This document shows positions 1 through 9,411 of a DNA stretch of 64,000 bases, in pieces. The notes beneath the pieces were generated by a model. It was not told where the DNA came from and did no database searches. It saw only the letters and a program-made list of their open reading frames with translations. Positions within the stretch are counted from its first letter, which is position 1; each line of letters opens with the position of its first letter. Source of the DNA: Bog-473 sp963701955 (GTDB lineage Bacteria; Actinomycetota; Acidimicrobiia; Acidimicrobiales; RAAP-2); NCBI GenBank assembly GCA_963701955.1, contig OY969694.1:930001-994000 (forward strand). The letters run 5' to 3'. Both the position numbers and the translations under genes were made by a program.

Positions 1-2
1 CT

Positions 3-635
3 GCGTTCGCCACCGTGTTGGTTCCCGGGGTCGTCGGACTTTCCATCATGTTTCAGGGAATTCAGGCCGTCGCCATGCCGCTGGCCCAGGAGTTCGGCTT
101 CACGCGCGAGATCGAGGACCGTGTCCAGGCACCGTGCCCGATCTGGCTCGTGGCGATCTCGAAGGTGATCTCAGGAGCCGCACAGGGCCTGATCTCTGCC
201 TCCATCGTGCTCCCCATTGCGTCCGTAGTGCACGCGGCGAACGTGCAGGCGCAGATCACCTTGCACTGGGGCCTCATCCTCACGCTGGTGCCGCTGTCGT
301 GCGTGTGCATGGCCTGCCTCGGACTCCTGCTCGGAACGTCATTCGAGCCGCGCAACCTCGGGCTCATGTTCGGGTTCATCGTGCTGCCCATCACCTTCCT
401 CGGGGGGACCTACTACCAGTGGACCCGCCTGGCACCGGTCAAGGCAGGTCCGATCCACTGGCTGCAGATCGTGGTGCTGGTCAATCCGCTCATCTACATC
501 AACGACGGGATGCGGGCTGCCTTCACCGATGCCGCCCACATGCACCTCTACGTGATCTATCCCGCCATCACCGTCTTCACCGTCGGCTTTCTCGCTCTCG
601 GCCTGCGCAATTTCCGCAGCAAGGTGCTGACCTGA
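3..635 (+). CDS. ABC-2 type transporter permease, 3' part
   Basis: The gene enters from the left edge, so its start lies outside the window; about 210 codons are visible, and the reading frame is already open at base 3 upstream of the first GTG (base 15). The product is a membrane protein with roughly five hydrophobic segments. The sequence around residues MFQGIQAVAMPLAQEFGFTR and the late segment LGLMFGFIVLPITFLGGTYY are typical of ABC-2 (daunorubicin/NodJ-like) permeases, which export drugs, lipids or polysaccharides together with an ATPase. The ATPase would be expected just upstream, outside the window. The substrate cannot be told from this part. Confidence 0.85.
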   Translation, partial: AFATVLVPGVVGLSIMFQGIQAVAMPLAQEFGFTREIEDRVQAPCPIWLVAISKVISGAAQGLISASIVLPIASVVHAANVQAQITLHWGLILTLVPLSCVCMACLGLLLGTSFEPRNLGLMFGFIVLPITFLGGTYYQWTRLAPVKAGPIHWLQIVVLVNPLIYINDGMRAAFTDAAHMHLYVIYPAITVFTVGFLALGLRNFRSKVLT

Positions 636-844
636 CCGCTGACACCGGCGTCGGGCGGCCCGGGAGTCGACAGGACGCCACCACACGGTGAGCGGCTTCG
701 CCGCCAGGTGATTGCGCAATTCCGGACTGCGTGCCCGGCTCTGAGGAGGTCTGGCTAGGGTGAACCGGACGACCGCCGGCGAGCATGCGCTGCGCTCCGA
801 GGGACAGGGAATGCTCCAGGAGCGGTGGGCGAAGGGACCGATCG

Positions 845-2141
845 ATGGACACCAGCGACCGAGCAGCACCAGCAGCACGGTCCGACCTCGTGGAGGCCTA
901 CCGGTTGGTCCGCGCGCTCGACCGAGAGGCTGGCCTCCCCCCTGAGCGCTGAAGACCAGACCGTCCAGACCATGCCTGACGTGAGCCCTACCAAATGGCA
1001 TCGGGCACATGCGACGTGGTTCTTCGAGACCTTCGTCCTCGGCGAGTACGCCTCGAACTACGAGGTCTTCGACGACGTGTACGCGTACATCTTCAACTCG
1101 TACTACGAAGCGGTCGGGGCGCGCCATCCGAGACCAGAGCGTGGTCTCTTGTCCCGGCCGGGCATCGCCGAGATCGCCCGCTACCGCAGCTGGGTGGACC
1201 GTGCCATGGAGCCCCTCCTGCGCGACCCCGGTCAGCCAGGGCTGGCCGACCTGATCGCGCTCGGCCTCAACCACGAGCAGCAACATCAAGAGCTCCTCCT
1301 GATGGACATCAAGCACGTCCTGTCGCGTAACCCGCTCCACCCGGCATATCTCGACGTCCCGCCGCCGGTCGCCGGCGAGGCGGCGCCCAAGGCCGGGTGG
1401 TTGGAGCATGGCGGAGGCCCAGTGGAGATAGGCCACCACGGCCATGGTTTCGGCTTCGACAACGAATTCCCCTTGCACACGGTCCAACTCACGCCTTTCG
1501 CACTGGCCGACCGCCCGGTCACCTGCGGCGAGTGGTTGTCCTTTGTGCACGACGACGGTTATCGGCGACCCGAGCTCTGGCTGTCCGATGGGTGGTCCGT
1601 GGTCAATGCGGACCGGTGGGAAGCACCGCTGTACTGGTCACGCCATCCCGACGACCCCGAGCAATGGCTGCAGTTCACCCTCTCGGGATTACGACCGGTC
1701 GACCCGGACGAGCCCGTGTGCCACGTGAGCTACTACGAGGCCGACGCCTTCGCGCACTGGACCGGGATGCGATTGCCGACCGAATCTGAGTGGGAGACGA
1801 TCGCGTCTGCGCACGGCGAGGGTGACAACTTTCTCGGTGAGGTCGATCGAGCGCGCGGCCGGCCAGACGTCGCCCCCCATCCGCGCCCCGCCGTCGAGTC
1901 GAACGCCCTGTTCGGGGACGTCTGGGAGTGGACGTCGAGTGCCTACTCCCCCTACCCCGGCTTCCGGGCTGCGCCCGGAGCCGTCGGCGAGTACAACGGC
2001 AAGTTCATGGTGAGCCAGTACGTCCTGCGCGGTGGGTGCTGCGCCACACCGGCCGGCCATGCTCGACCGACGTACCGCAATTTCTTCCCGCCCGGCTCGC
2101 GTTGGCCCTTCGCCGGCGTCAGACTGGCCAGGGACCCCTGA
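845..2141 (+). CDS. egtB: Ergothioneine sulfoxide synthase EgtB (frameshifted)
   Basis: EgtB is the non-haem iron enzyme that joins hercynine to gamma-glutamylcysteine (or cysteine) and inserts oxygen in ergothioneine synthesis. An N-terminal DinB-like part carries the iron-ligand region (TKWHRAH, then LNHEQQHQE), followed by an FGE-sulfatase domain ending GSRWPFAGVRLARD. ATG 845 has a good ribosome site (GAAGGGA at 831) and starts the family-like N-terminus MDTSDRAAPAARSDLVEAYR, but that frame stops at 950. The rest of the enzyme (LSAEDQTVQTMPDVSPTKWH) runs in another frame. One extra base near 920 explains this and would give a 431-residue protein. The frame that holds the body of the protein is also open upstream from 825. 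The gene is followed 3 bp later by egtD. Confidence 0.92.
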
Positions 2142-2144
2142 GCG

Positions 2145-3116
2145 ATGCCCTACACCATTGACGTCCACCTTTCTGAGGAGGACGCTCGCTCCAACATGCG
2201 CGCCGACGCGCTGCGTGGGCTGCAGGCGGCCGAGAAATCCATCCCGCCCGTGTGGTTCTACGACGAGCGCGGCAGCCGCCTGTTCGAGGAGATCACACAG
2301 CTCCCCGAGTACTACCCCACCAGGGCTGAGCGGGCACTGCTCGAACGCCATGCCCTCGCCATCGCCGAGCGGTCGAAAGCCGACACCCTCGTCGAGCTCG
2401 GCGCCGGAGCGTGTGACAAGACCCGCGTCCTGCTCGCCGCGCTCGAGCAAGCCGGCACCCTGTCGCGCTACATCCCATTCGACGTCAGCGACGAGTTCCT
2501 GCGGAGCGCCGCCACGTCGTTGTCCGGAGAGTTCCCCACCCTCGACATCCACCTCGTGATCGGTGATTTCCACCAGCATCTGACCGAGATCCCTTCACCG
2601 GGCCGCCGCATGATCGCCTTCCTCGGCGGGACCATCGGCAACCTGACCCCCGCTCAACGCACCCGATTCCTCTTCGACCTGAACTGCACCATGACGAGTG
2701 ACGATTCGCTGCTCATCGGCACGGACCTGGTCAAGGACCCGTCCCGACTCGTGGCGGCCTACGACGACGCATCGGGAGTCACGGCCGAGTTCAACCGCAA
2801 CGTGCTCCACGTGCTGAACGGGCAACTCGGCGGCAACTTCGACCCCGACCTGTTCCGCCACGTCGCGGTCTGGAACGAAGACGAACAGTGGATCGAGATG
2901 CGCCTGCGAGCCGAGGAGGACACTGAAGTGTCCCTGACCGATGCGGGACTCACCGTCCGGTTCTGCCGGGGCGAGGACCTGCTCACCGAGATCAGCGCCA
3001 AATTCACCCCCGAGCGCGTCGAGCAGGAGCTCTGCGCGGCCGGGTTCGTGGTCGAGGGGATGTGGGGCGACGAGGAGGGCGAGTTCCTGCTCACCCTGGC
3101 GCATCCGCTCTGCTGA
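2145..3116 (+). CDS. egtD: L-histidine N-alpha-methyltransferase EgtD
   Basis: 323 residues, the usual EgtD length. EgtD trimethylates the alpha-amino group of histidine with SAM to make hercynine, the first step of ergothioneine synthesis. Family features visible are VWFYDERGSRLFEEITQLPEYY, the SAM-binding stretch VELGAGACDKTR, and IAFLGGTIGNL. It starts 3 bp after the egtB stop, so the two are one operon; egtA and egtC are not in the window. Its last 26 bases overlap the 3' end of the convergent membrane-protein gene on the other strand. Confidence 0.95.
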   Translation: MPYTIDVHLSEEDARSNMRADALRGLQAAEKSIPPVWFYDERGSRLFEEITQLPEYYPTRAERALLERHALAIAERSKADTLVELGAGACDKTRVLLAALEQAGTLSRYIPFDVSDEFLRSAATSLSGEFPTLDIHLVIGDFHQHLTEIPSPGRRMIAFLGGTIGNLTPAQRTRFLFDLNCTMTSDDSLLIGTDLVKDPSRLVAAYDDASGVTAEFNRNVLHVLNGQLGGNFDPDLFRHVAVWNEDEQWIEMRLRAEEDTEVSLTDAGLTVRFCRGEDLLTEISAKFTPERVEQELCAAGFVVEGMWGDEEGEFLLTLAHPLC

Positions 3117-5799
3117 GCTGCCGGGCGACGGCGCGGCGCCGCCTCACCAGGCACACTCCGAGGAGCACGACCAGCGCCGCAGAGGCCCCGAGGCTCAGCA
3201 CGCTGGCCGCGGCGAGATGTGGCGGGCGGTAGTGGAACACGATGCGGTCGTCACCCGCGGGAATCCGCACCTGTTGCACCAGACCGACGGAGGAGACGGG
3301 CACGCGGCGTGCGGGCCCTGAGTCGACCGAGACCGACGCCGTCCACCCCGAGTCCCACGCCACAGAGCGCACCAGGGTCGCCGGTTCGGAAGTCTGCACA
3401 CGCACCTCCTCGGACTTCGTCGTACTCGAGAGCACCTGCACCGGCAGCCGGCGACCGCGCACCGTGACAGCCGTGAGCGGCTGGGGCGGGCGTCGCAGCG
3501 TGAACACGGCGTACCCCTGGGCGAAGCCCGCCACGCTCCATGCTCCGGGCACGATGGCCGAGGACAGCGCCCCGTCGAGCTCGTAGAGATGGCCGGCCGC
3601 CGTGATGACCACCCTCTGCGCGGGCAGCGGGCCGTCGGTGGCGACCGTGAGCCCGACCCCCGCACCGCCCCGCACGGGCGTCGTCACGGCGGCCGAGCCG
3701 GCCGGGACGGGGACGGGCTGGCCCCAGCGTGTGGAGCCGTCGGGCTCCAGGAGGCCGACGCGCACCGCCGTGTCGGTGGGCACCGGACGTGCCAGAAGGA
3801 GGGTCACACGCGTCGGCGCAACCGACTCTCCGAAGTACCACGACGCCACCTGACCGGCTTGAAGGGCGGGACGCGCCCCCGGGTAGAAGGGGTAGGCGGT
3901 GTCGTTGAAGTCGGCGCCGTAGCCGCGGACGAGCACCGGGTCTGTTCCGAAGGACTCGGTGAGCTGGACCTCGTCGTCGATCCTGGCCGGCATGGAGGCG
4001 ATGGGCACCAAGAAATACTCGGGCAGCGTCACCACCTCTCGCAGGTCGAGCTGCGAGAGCGTCCCGGACGCGAGCTGCCCGATGTCGAGGTCCCCCTGCT
4101 CGTGCGTGTGGGTCACCGACTCGTAGGTGTTGTTCACGATTGAGGCGTACCCCGATACCGAGGGGAGCCCCGGCACGACGTTGAGGTCCGGGATTCCCTG
4201 GGGACTGCCGGGGTAGCTGTCGTATGTCTGCGGGTCGTAGTTGACCATGCGGGCACCGGGAGCCAGGTTGGCCGCCATCAGCTGCTGGACCGGAGTGGTC
4301 CCGGCGAGCACCTCGTTCGATGGGCCCGTGGCCAGCTGGCTGGTGATCGCCATGATCCCGAGGTCGACGACGACGAAGGCCGTGACGAGCATCATCCAGT
4401 TCGGCCTGCGCATGTGTGGTCGGATCCACACCAGTGCCGCCCCGCCGGTGCAGAGCACCAGGGCCCACAACGAGGCCCTGCGCAGGGTGGTGGTCACGGC
4501 GGGACTCGCCGAAACGCCGGCGAACACGTCAGCCAGCGAGCCCGGTGCCGCCAGGGCCCATACGGCGACGGAGATCACGACCGCCAGCGGGACGAGCGAC
4601 ATGACGCGGTCGTATCGCTTCAGCGGTTCCCGCGGCCGGACCGGCTCGGAACGGTCCACCCACCCGGCGAAGAGCACGCACACCGCGGTGGCAACGGTGA
4701 TCATGTTGCGGCTCTGCAGTCGCTGGTGCCCGTAGAGCGGCAGGCGGTTGAAGAGGCCCTCGAAGGGCGTGTTCGAGCCGAGGGCAAGCAGGTAGCCGAA
4801 CACCGCGACTCCGTACCACGTCAGTCTGTCGCGTGGCGCGATCCGACTCGGCCAACGCGGATGCACGAGCGTGACCAAGGCGATCAGGGGCAGGATCCCG
4901 AGGTAGATCCCCACCTCGGGCAGGTTGTAGTGGCTGAAGAACTGCGCTTCGCCGAGGTGGCCGTAGCCGCCGTCGAGGTACGGGATGAGGGCGAGGATGC
5001 TGAAGTGGGAGGGATAGCTGCCGGCCGCGGCAGCAACACCGGCGCCGCGTTGCGAGCTCCGGATGGCCTCGAGTCCCGGAAGCCACTGGATCGCCGCGAG
5101 CGACATGGCCAGAGCGGCGCCCGCCGCTCCCCGCGAGACCACGGTCCACCAGCGATGTCGGCTCAGACCGGCGGAGAGAGCGGCATAGGCGAGCACGAGG
5201 AGCGCCTCGTCGAGCATGGCCTCGGGGGCACCGGCCAGGATCACGCTTGCATACGCCACCCCGAGAAGGACCGACCAGCGCCAGCGGCCGTCGCGGGTGA
5301 TGTGGTGGACGGCCAGCAACATCCACGGGATGGCGACGAACCCCTCGGTCATGTCGAGGTGGTTGACCTGGCTCAGGACCGGCCCGGCGAAGGCATAGGT
5401 GGCGGCGCCCAGGAAGCACGCGACCGTGGAGAGCGCGAGTGCGCGCAGGAACACGTACATCCCCACGGCGATCGCCGCAAAGACGACCACCTCGGTGACC
5501 ACCCATGCTGCGCGGTCCGGGAGGCCGACGAAGAAAGCGATCAGGGGGTAGAAGGCCCCGGCGTTGAAGTCGGCCATCAGCGGTGTGCCGCTGAAGATGT
5601 AGGGGTTCCAGAACGGCAGCTGCCCATGGCGGAACATTGAGCCGACCAGGACGCGCAACGGATAGTTCTGCTGGATGTTGTCCCCCGACATGAGGATCCG
5701 ACCGGAGATCAGGTCGGGCAGGACGAACGCGGCCAGGGGCACCGCGGTCAACACCAGGTAGGGCCACCAGGGGCCGACGAGTGCTCGGAGTCTGGTCAC
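3091..5799 (-). CDS. YfhO-like large membrane protein
   Basis: 902 residues. The first half is a series of about a dozen hydrophobic helices, with an early extracytoplasmic loop SGDNIQQNYPLRVLVGSMF followed by LPFWNPYIFSGTPL, which matches the YfhO family (GT-C-like membrane proteins linked to glycosylation of wall or lipid polymers). The C-terminal third is mostly soluble beta-rich sequence before one last helix. The true substrate is unknown. The gene converges on egtD and overlaps it by 26 bp. It lies downstream of the sulfoquinovose synthase on the same strand, with 135 bp between them, so co-transcription is possible. Confidence 0.75.
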   Translation of the reverse strand: MTRLRALVGPWWPYLVLTAVPLAAFVLPDLISGRILMSGDNIQQNYPLRVLVGSMFRHGQLPFWNPYIFSGTPLMADFNAGAFYPLIAFFVGLPDRAAWVVTEVVVFAAIAVGMYVFLRALALSTVACFLGAATYAFAGPVLSQVNHLDMTEGFVAIPWMLLAVHHITRDGRWRWSVLLGVAYASVILAGAPEAMLDEALLVLAYAALSAGLSRHRWWTVVSRGAAGAALAMSLAAIQWLPGLEAIRSSQRGAGVAAAAGSYPSHFSILALIPYLDGGYGHLGEAQFFSHYNLPEVGIYLGILPLIALVTLVHPRWPSRIAPRDRLTWYGVAVFGYLLALGSNTPFEGLFNRLPLYGHQRLQSRNMITVATAVCVLFAGWVDRSEPVRPREPLKRYDRVMSLVPLAVVISVAVWALAAPGSLADVFAGVSASPAVTTTLRRASLWALVLCTGGAALVWIRPHMRRPNWMMLVTAFVVVDLGIMAITSQLATGPSNEVLAGTTPVQQLMAANLAPGARMVNYDPQTYDSYPGSPQGIPDLNVVPGLPSVSGYASIVNNTYESVTHTHEQGDLDIGQLASGTLSQLDLREVVTLPEYFLVPIASMPARIDDEVQLTESFGTDPVLVRGYGADFNDTAYPFYPGARPALQAGQVASWYFGESVAPTRVTLLLARPVPTDTAVRVGLLEPDGSTRWGQPVPVPAGSAAVTTPVRGGAGVGLTVATDGPLPAQRVVITAAGHLYELDGALSSAIVPGAWSVAGFAQGYAVFTLRRPPQPLTAVTVRGRRLPVQVLSSTTKSEEVRVQTSEPATLVRSVAWDSGWTASVSVDSGPARRVPVSSVGLVQQVRIPAGDDRIVFHYRPPHLAAASVLSLGASAALVVLLGVCLVRRRRAVARQLSRADAPG

Positions 5800-5934
5800 A
5801 GGCGAGGGGGTCGTCTCCTCCGGTCGAGCGCGTCAGCCGACCCGATGCTCGGCCACCGGGCGCGACCGGGGCAAGCTAGCCGCACTGACGGGGCGATGGG
5901 GAAGCTCGGCGAGCGCCGCGTCAGCGCGGACAGC

Positions 5935-7128
5935 TCACCTCGGGGCGTCGGCGCCGCGCCGCCTCGGGGTCTGCGAGATGGCGCTCGAGGTCGAACGCCA
6001 CTGCACCCTGGGCTCGAGGGCAGAACGCTCGAGCCTTCCGATGTGGCTCTGCGCGATGGAGAGGAGATCGGCGAGCAAGCCGTCACTGAGCAGGTGCGGC
6101 ATCAGACCGAGGTCCAGCAGCTTGGTGTGCGCGGCGCGGTAGTAGTGCTCCTCCAGCTCGACACGAGGATCGTCGAGATGCACGATCTCGGCCCCGCCGC
6201 CGGCGTTCGCCACCTTCCGAGCCAACTCCATGACCGAGAAGGACTCGGTGAACTGGTTGAAGACGCGGCACTCCCCCGCCTTGGCCGGACTGCGCAGGGC
6301 AAGTTCCACACAGGCCAGCGTGTCGCGGATGTCGAGGAAGCCGCGGGTCTGCCCCCCGGTTCCGTAGACGGTCAGTGGCTCACCGGCCGCCGCCTGGATC
6401 ACGAAACGGTTCAAGACGGTGCCGAAGACGGCGTCGTAGTCGAAGCGGGTGGCAAAGTCGTGGTGCAGCACGGTCTCGGGAGTCGATTGGCCGTAGACCA
6501 CCCCCTGGTTCAGGTCGGTCGATCGCAGGCCCCATGCTCGGCAACAGAAGGCGATGTTGTGGCTGTCATGGACCTTGGAGAGGTGGTAGAAGCTGCCCGG
6601 CTGCTTGGGGAAGGGGAGGACGTCGGTGCGGCCGCGGTGGGTGATCTCGATGTAGCCCTCTTCGATGTCGATGTTCGGAGTCCCGTACTCCCCCATGGTG
6701 CCCAACTTCACGAGATGGATCGAGGGATCGATCTCCGCGATGGCGTACAGCAGGTTGAGCGTGCCCACAACGTTGTTGACCTGGGTATACACGGCGTGCT
6801 TGCGGTCGACCATGGAATAGGGCGCGCTGCGCTGCTCGGCGAAGTGGACGATGGCGTCTGGCCGGAACCGGCCGACCATGTCGTACACGAACTCCTCCTC
6901 GGTGAGATCACCGATGAAGACCTCGAGGTGCCTCCCGGTGACCTCCTCCCACCGCTCCACGCGCCGATGGAGCGACGCAATGGGAACGAGGGAATCCACC
7001 CCCATCTCGAGGTCGTAGCCACGGCGAGCGAAATTGTCCGCCACGGCCACGTCGTCGCCGGCCTGCGAGAGGTGCAGCGCCGTCGGCCAGCCAAGGTACC
7101 CATCACCCCCGAGGACCAGAACTCGCAT
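5935..7128 (-). CDS. sqdB: UDP-sulfoquinovose synthase (SqdB/SQD1 family)
   Basis: 397 residues from ATG 7128, chosen because GGAAGGAGCGAG lies directly upstream and the protein then begins MRVLVLGGDGYLGW, the nucleotide-binding glycine motif. SQD1/SqdB converts UDP-glucose and sulfite to UDP-sulfoquinovose, the head-group donor for the sulfolipid SQDG. Very characteristic stretches are DLEMGVDSLVPIAS, EQRSAPYSM, LGTMGEYGTPNIDIEEGYIE, SFYHLSKVHDSHNIAF (catalytic Tyr and Lys) and GGQTRGFLDIRDT. The expected partner sulfoquinovosyltransferase (SqdX/SQD2) is not seen nearby. The divergent neighbour is a GT-C mannosyltransferase, so this may be a glycolipid locus. Confidence 0.92.
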   Translation of the reverse strand: MRVLVLGGDGYLGWPTALHLSQAGDDVAVADNFARRGYDLEMGVDSLVPIASLHRRVERWEEVTGRHLEVFIGDLTEEEFVYDMVGRFRPDAIVHFAEQRSAPYSMVDRKHAVYTQVNNVVGTLNLLYAIAEIDPSIHLVKLGTMGEYGTPNIDIEEGYIEITHRGRTDVLPFPKQPGSFYHLSKVHDSHNIAFCCRAWGLRSTDLNQGVVYGQSTPETVLHHDFATRFDYDAVFGTVLNRFVIQAAAGEPLTVYGTGGQTRGFLDIRDTLACVELALRSPAKAGECRVFNQFTESFSVMELARKVANAGGGAEIVHLDDPRVELEEHYYRAAHTKLLDLGLMPHLLSDGLLADLLSIAQSHIGRLERSALEPRVQWRSTSSAISQTPRRRGADAPR

Positions 7129-7338
7129 CTCGCTCCTTCCGTTTTCGTGACAGCCCGATTTCACATTCGCGACACACGAAGTTTCCCGTTTCTAGCTGGG
7201 AACATGCTGAGAGCGACGTGAAGGAACCATTCGGGCCTTCCCTGAAGGCCCCACGCTGTGACAGAATCAATGCAGTTCCATGACGATTTGGCAGCCCGCG
7301 GAGGCAGAGCGCGGGCGCCCAAGTAAGGAATTCGCCCG

Positions 7339-8955
7339 ATGCGGCTCGAAGCTCCGAGCGACACCGTGACCCGAAGTCCGATGACCGACCCAGATGGCGG
7401 CGGCGCGCCCGGAGATGGGTCGCGCCTGAACCTACGACGCACCATCATCCTCGGCCTCGCCGGCTCGACGGCGATCGTGGTGGGGTCGATCCTGGGCGGG
7501 TCGTCGTTCGAGACGCATCTGGCCGGGGCGTGGTTCTTCGGCATGCCGGGCGGCCTGTTCGGTTCGCTCGGAACGTCCGACAGCCTGCCGACCGTCAGCT
7601 CTCTCGCCCTCGTGTTCGGCGGCCTCATCCTTCTCACGCGCATCTGGGTGGGCTTCCTCGGACACCTCAAGCGGAGTCCGGGTTTCCCCGTCCGTCGCGT
7701 CGTACTGGTCGTGCTCGTCTGGGCGGTGCCGCTGCTCCTCGCGCCTCCCCTCTTCAGCCGAGACGTCTACACGTACGCAGCACAGGGCGAGATGATGAGC
7801 CACCACATCAACCCGTACTCCTACGGGCCCAGCGTTCTCGGGGCGACTGCATTCAACGGCATGGCGGATTCCACCTGGTCGGGCGCCGAGTCGCCCTACG
7901 GACCCACGTTTCTGAGCACCGACGGCGTGGTGGACCAGCTTTCGGGCCACCAGATCCTGCCCGACCTGGTGCTGCTGCGCCTGCTGGAGGTCGCCGGCAT
8001 CGCTCTGGTGGTGGCCGCCACCCCGACGTTGGCGCGCTCGTTGCGACGAGATCCCGCCCACGCCGTGCTCCTCGGAGCGGGGTCACCCCTCGTCCTGCTG
8101 TCCCTCGTCGCCGGCTGTCACAACGACGCGCTCATGATCGGCCTGCTCGTGGCGGGGCTCGCCGTGGCGAAACGCTTCGGCACCCTCCCGGGCGTGATCC
8201 TGTGCGCCCTTGCCGCCGGGGTGAAGTCGCCCGCCCTCCTCGGTGTGCTCTTCCTCGGATGGACCTGGCCGGGTCCGGATGCCCCGACCCACCGTCGCAT
8301 CGGCCACACGGCCGGCGCCGGACTGATCGCCCTGGCCACCATGAACGTCATGTCGATTCTCTCGGGCACCGGATGGGGTTGGATCCGTACCATCACGACG
8401 GCGAATTCGTCCTTCACCGGGATCACACCGATCAACCTGGCGGCCCGTGCCGCCTCCATCGTCAGCCATGCCGTGGACGTCCCGATCACGACGCTCCAGG
8501 CACGCCCGGTCTTCAGCGTGCTCGGCCTTCTCGTTGCTGCATATGTCGGCTATCGCATGCTCATGCGCTCTCCTCGGGACGGGGTTGTCCTCTGTCTCGG
8601 CCTGACGTTGTTCGTCCTCGCCCTCCTCGGACCCATCGTGTGGGCCTGGTACGTGACATGGGGTCTCCTGGTGCTCGCCCCGGCCGCGACCGGACGCCTG
8701 CGGACGGCGCTCATCGTGATCAGCACGTTCTGGGCCTTCGCCGGCGTCACCTCAGTGCACGGCGCGTACATGCGACTACTCCACACGTTCGTCGTGACCG
8801 ACCTCCTGTTGGTGACCCTGCTGCTCGCCGTGGCCATCGCGCCACTCGGCCAGTTCTCCACCCGCAACGGGCCGCCCCGGCTTCTTCGTCGTCACGCCCA
8901 CCTCGTGACCACAGCGTCGTCCGGCCTGGCCGGCACGCCGAGCGTCGCCGGCTGA
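7339..8955 (+). CDS. MptB-like polyprenol-phosphate mannosyltransferase
   Basis: 538 residues with a dozen or so membrane helices. The motif LFSRDVYTYAAQGEMMSHHI, followed by NPYSYGP and ESPYGPTFL, is the signature of the actinobacterial MptA/MptB GT-C mannosyltransferases, which use polyprenyl-phosphomannose to build alpha-1,6-mannan for lipoglycans. ATG 7339 is preceded by AAGGA at a fitting distance. It is divergent from sqdB, with a shared 210 bp promoter region. Family membership is clear; the exact acceptor is not. Confidence 0.85.
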   Translation: MRLEAPSDTVTRSPMTDPDGGGAPGDGSRLNLRRTIILGLAGSTAIVVGSILGGSSFETHLAGAWFFGMPGGLFGSLGTSDSLPTVSSLALVFGGLILLTRIWVGFLGHLKRSPGFPVRRVVLVVLVWAVPLLLAPPLFSRDVYTYAAQGEMMSHHINPYSYGPSVLGATAFNGMADSTWSGAESPYGPTFLSTDGVVDQLSGHQILPDLVLLRLLEVAGIALVVAATPTLARSLRRDPAHAVLLGAGSPLVLLSLVAGCHNDALMIGLLVAGLAVAKRFGTLPGVILCALAAGVKSPALLGVLFLGWTWPGPDAPTHRRIGHTAGAGLIALATMNVMSILSGTGWGWIRTITTANSSFTGITPINLAARAASIVSHAVDVPITTLQARPVFSVLGLLVAAYVGYRMLMRSPRDGVVLCLGLTLFVLALLGPIVWAWYVTWGLLVLAPAATGRLRTALIVISTFWAFAGVTSVHGAYMRLLHTFVVTDLLLVTLLLAVAIAPLGQFSTRNGPPRLLRRHAHLVTTASSGLAGTPSVAG

Positions 8956-8973
8956 TCGAAATCCGCGCCGGCC

Positions 8974-9411
8974 TCAATCGGCCAGGTCGTAGGCCGACAC
9001 GGTGCGCTGGGGACGGAGGCGCACGGCGAGCTCTCCTGCCACGCCGTTGCGCGCACCGTACTCCTCGGCCCGATCCGCCCCCACGTATCGACCGCCGATG
9101 CGCGTGGCCAGCCGGCGCACCTCCCCAAGATCGTCACTGAGCTCGGCCACTCCTTCGAGCACGACGAAGCTGAACGGAGGGCGTTCGTCGTCCACGCACA
9201 ACGACGCCCGGGGATCGCGGGCGAGGTTCCGCCCCTTCACCGTCGCCGCACCCGTGTTGAACACGACGGGGCCATCGGGATCGACGTCGTACCACACGGG
9301 AGCCACATGCGGGCGCCCGTCGGCGCGCACCGTGGCCAGTTTGCCCGTACGGGGCGGGGAGGCGCGTAGAAAGGCCACCACCCGCTCGGGACTCATCGTC
9401 CGATACGGCAT
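8974..9411 (-). CDS. PPOX-class (F420-type) flavin/deazaflavin-binding protein
   Basis: 145 residues from ATG 9411, starting MPYRTMSPERVVAFLRASPP. The split-barrel fold is indicated by GKLATVRADGRPHVAPVWYD and VVFNTGAATVKGRNLARDPR, as in pyridoxamine-phosphate-oxidase-like proteins of actinobacteria that often bind F420. The start codon overlaps the stop of the upstream dehydrogenase gene (TGATG), so the two are translationally coupled. The substrate is unknown. Confidence 0.85.
   Translation of the reverse strand: MPYRTMSPERVVAFLRASPPRTGKLATVRADGRPHVAPVWYDVDPDGPVVFNTGAATVKGRNLARDPRASLCVDDERPPFSFVVLEGVAELSDDLGEVRRLATRIGGRYVGADRAEEYGARNGVAGELAVRLRPQRTVSAYDLAD

Noticed and set aside
339..1550. 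Long minus-strand frame over the permease end and egtB
   Set aside because: No family resemblance, and it runs opposite to clear EgtB and ABC-2 motifs.
4414..5640. Long plus-strand frame of 408 codons
   Set aside because: Antisense shadow of the YfhO-like gene, which has clear membrane helices on the minus strand.
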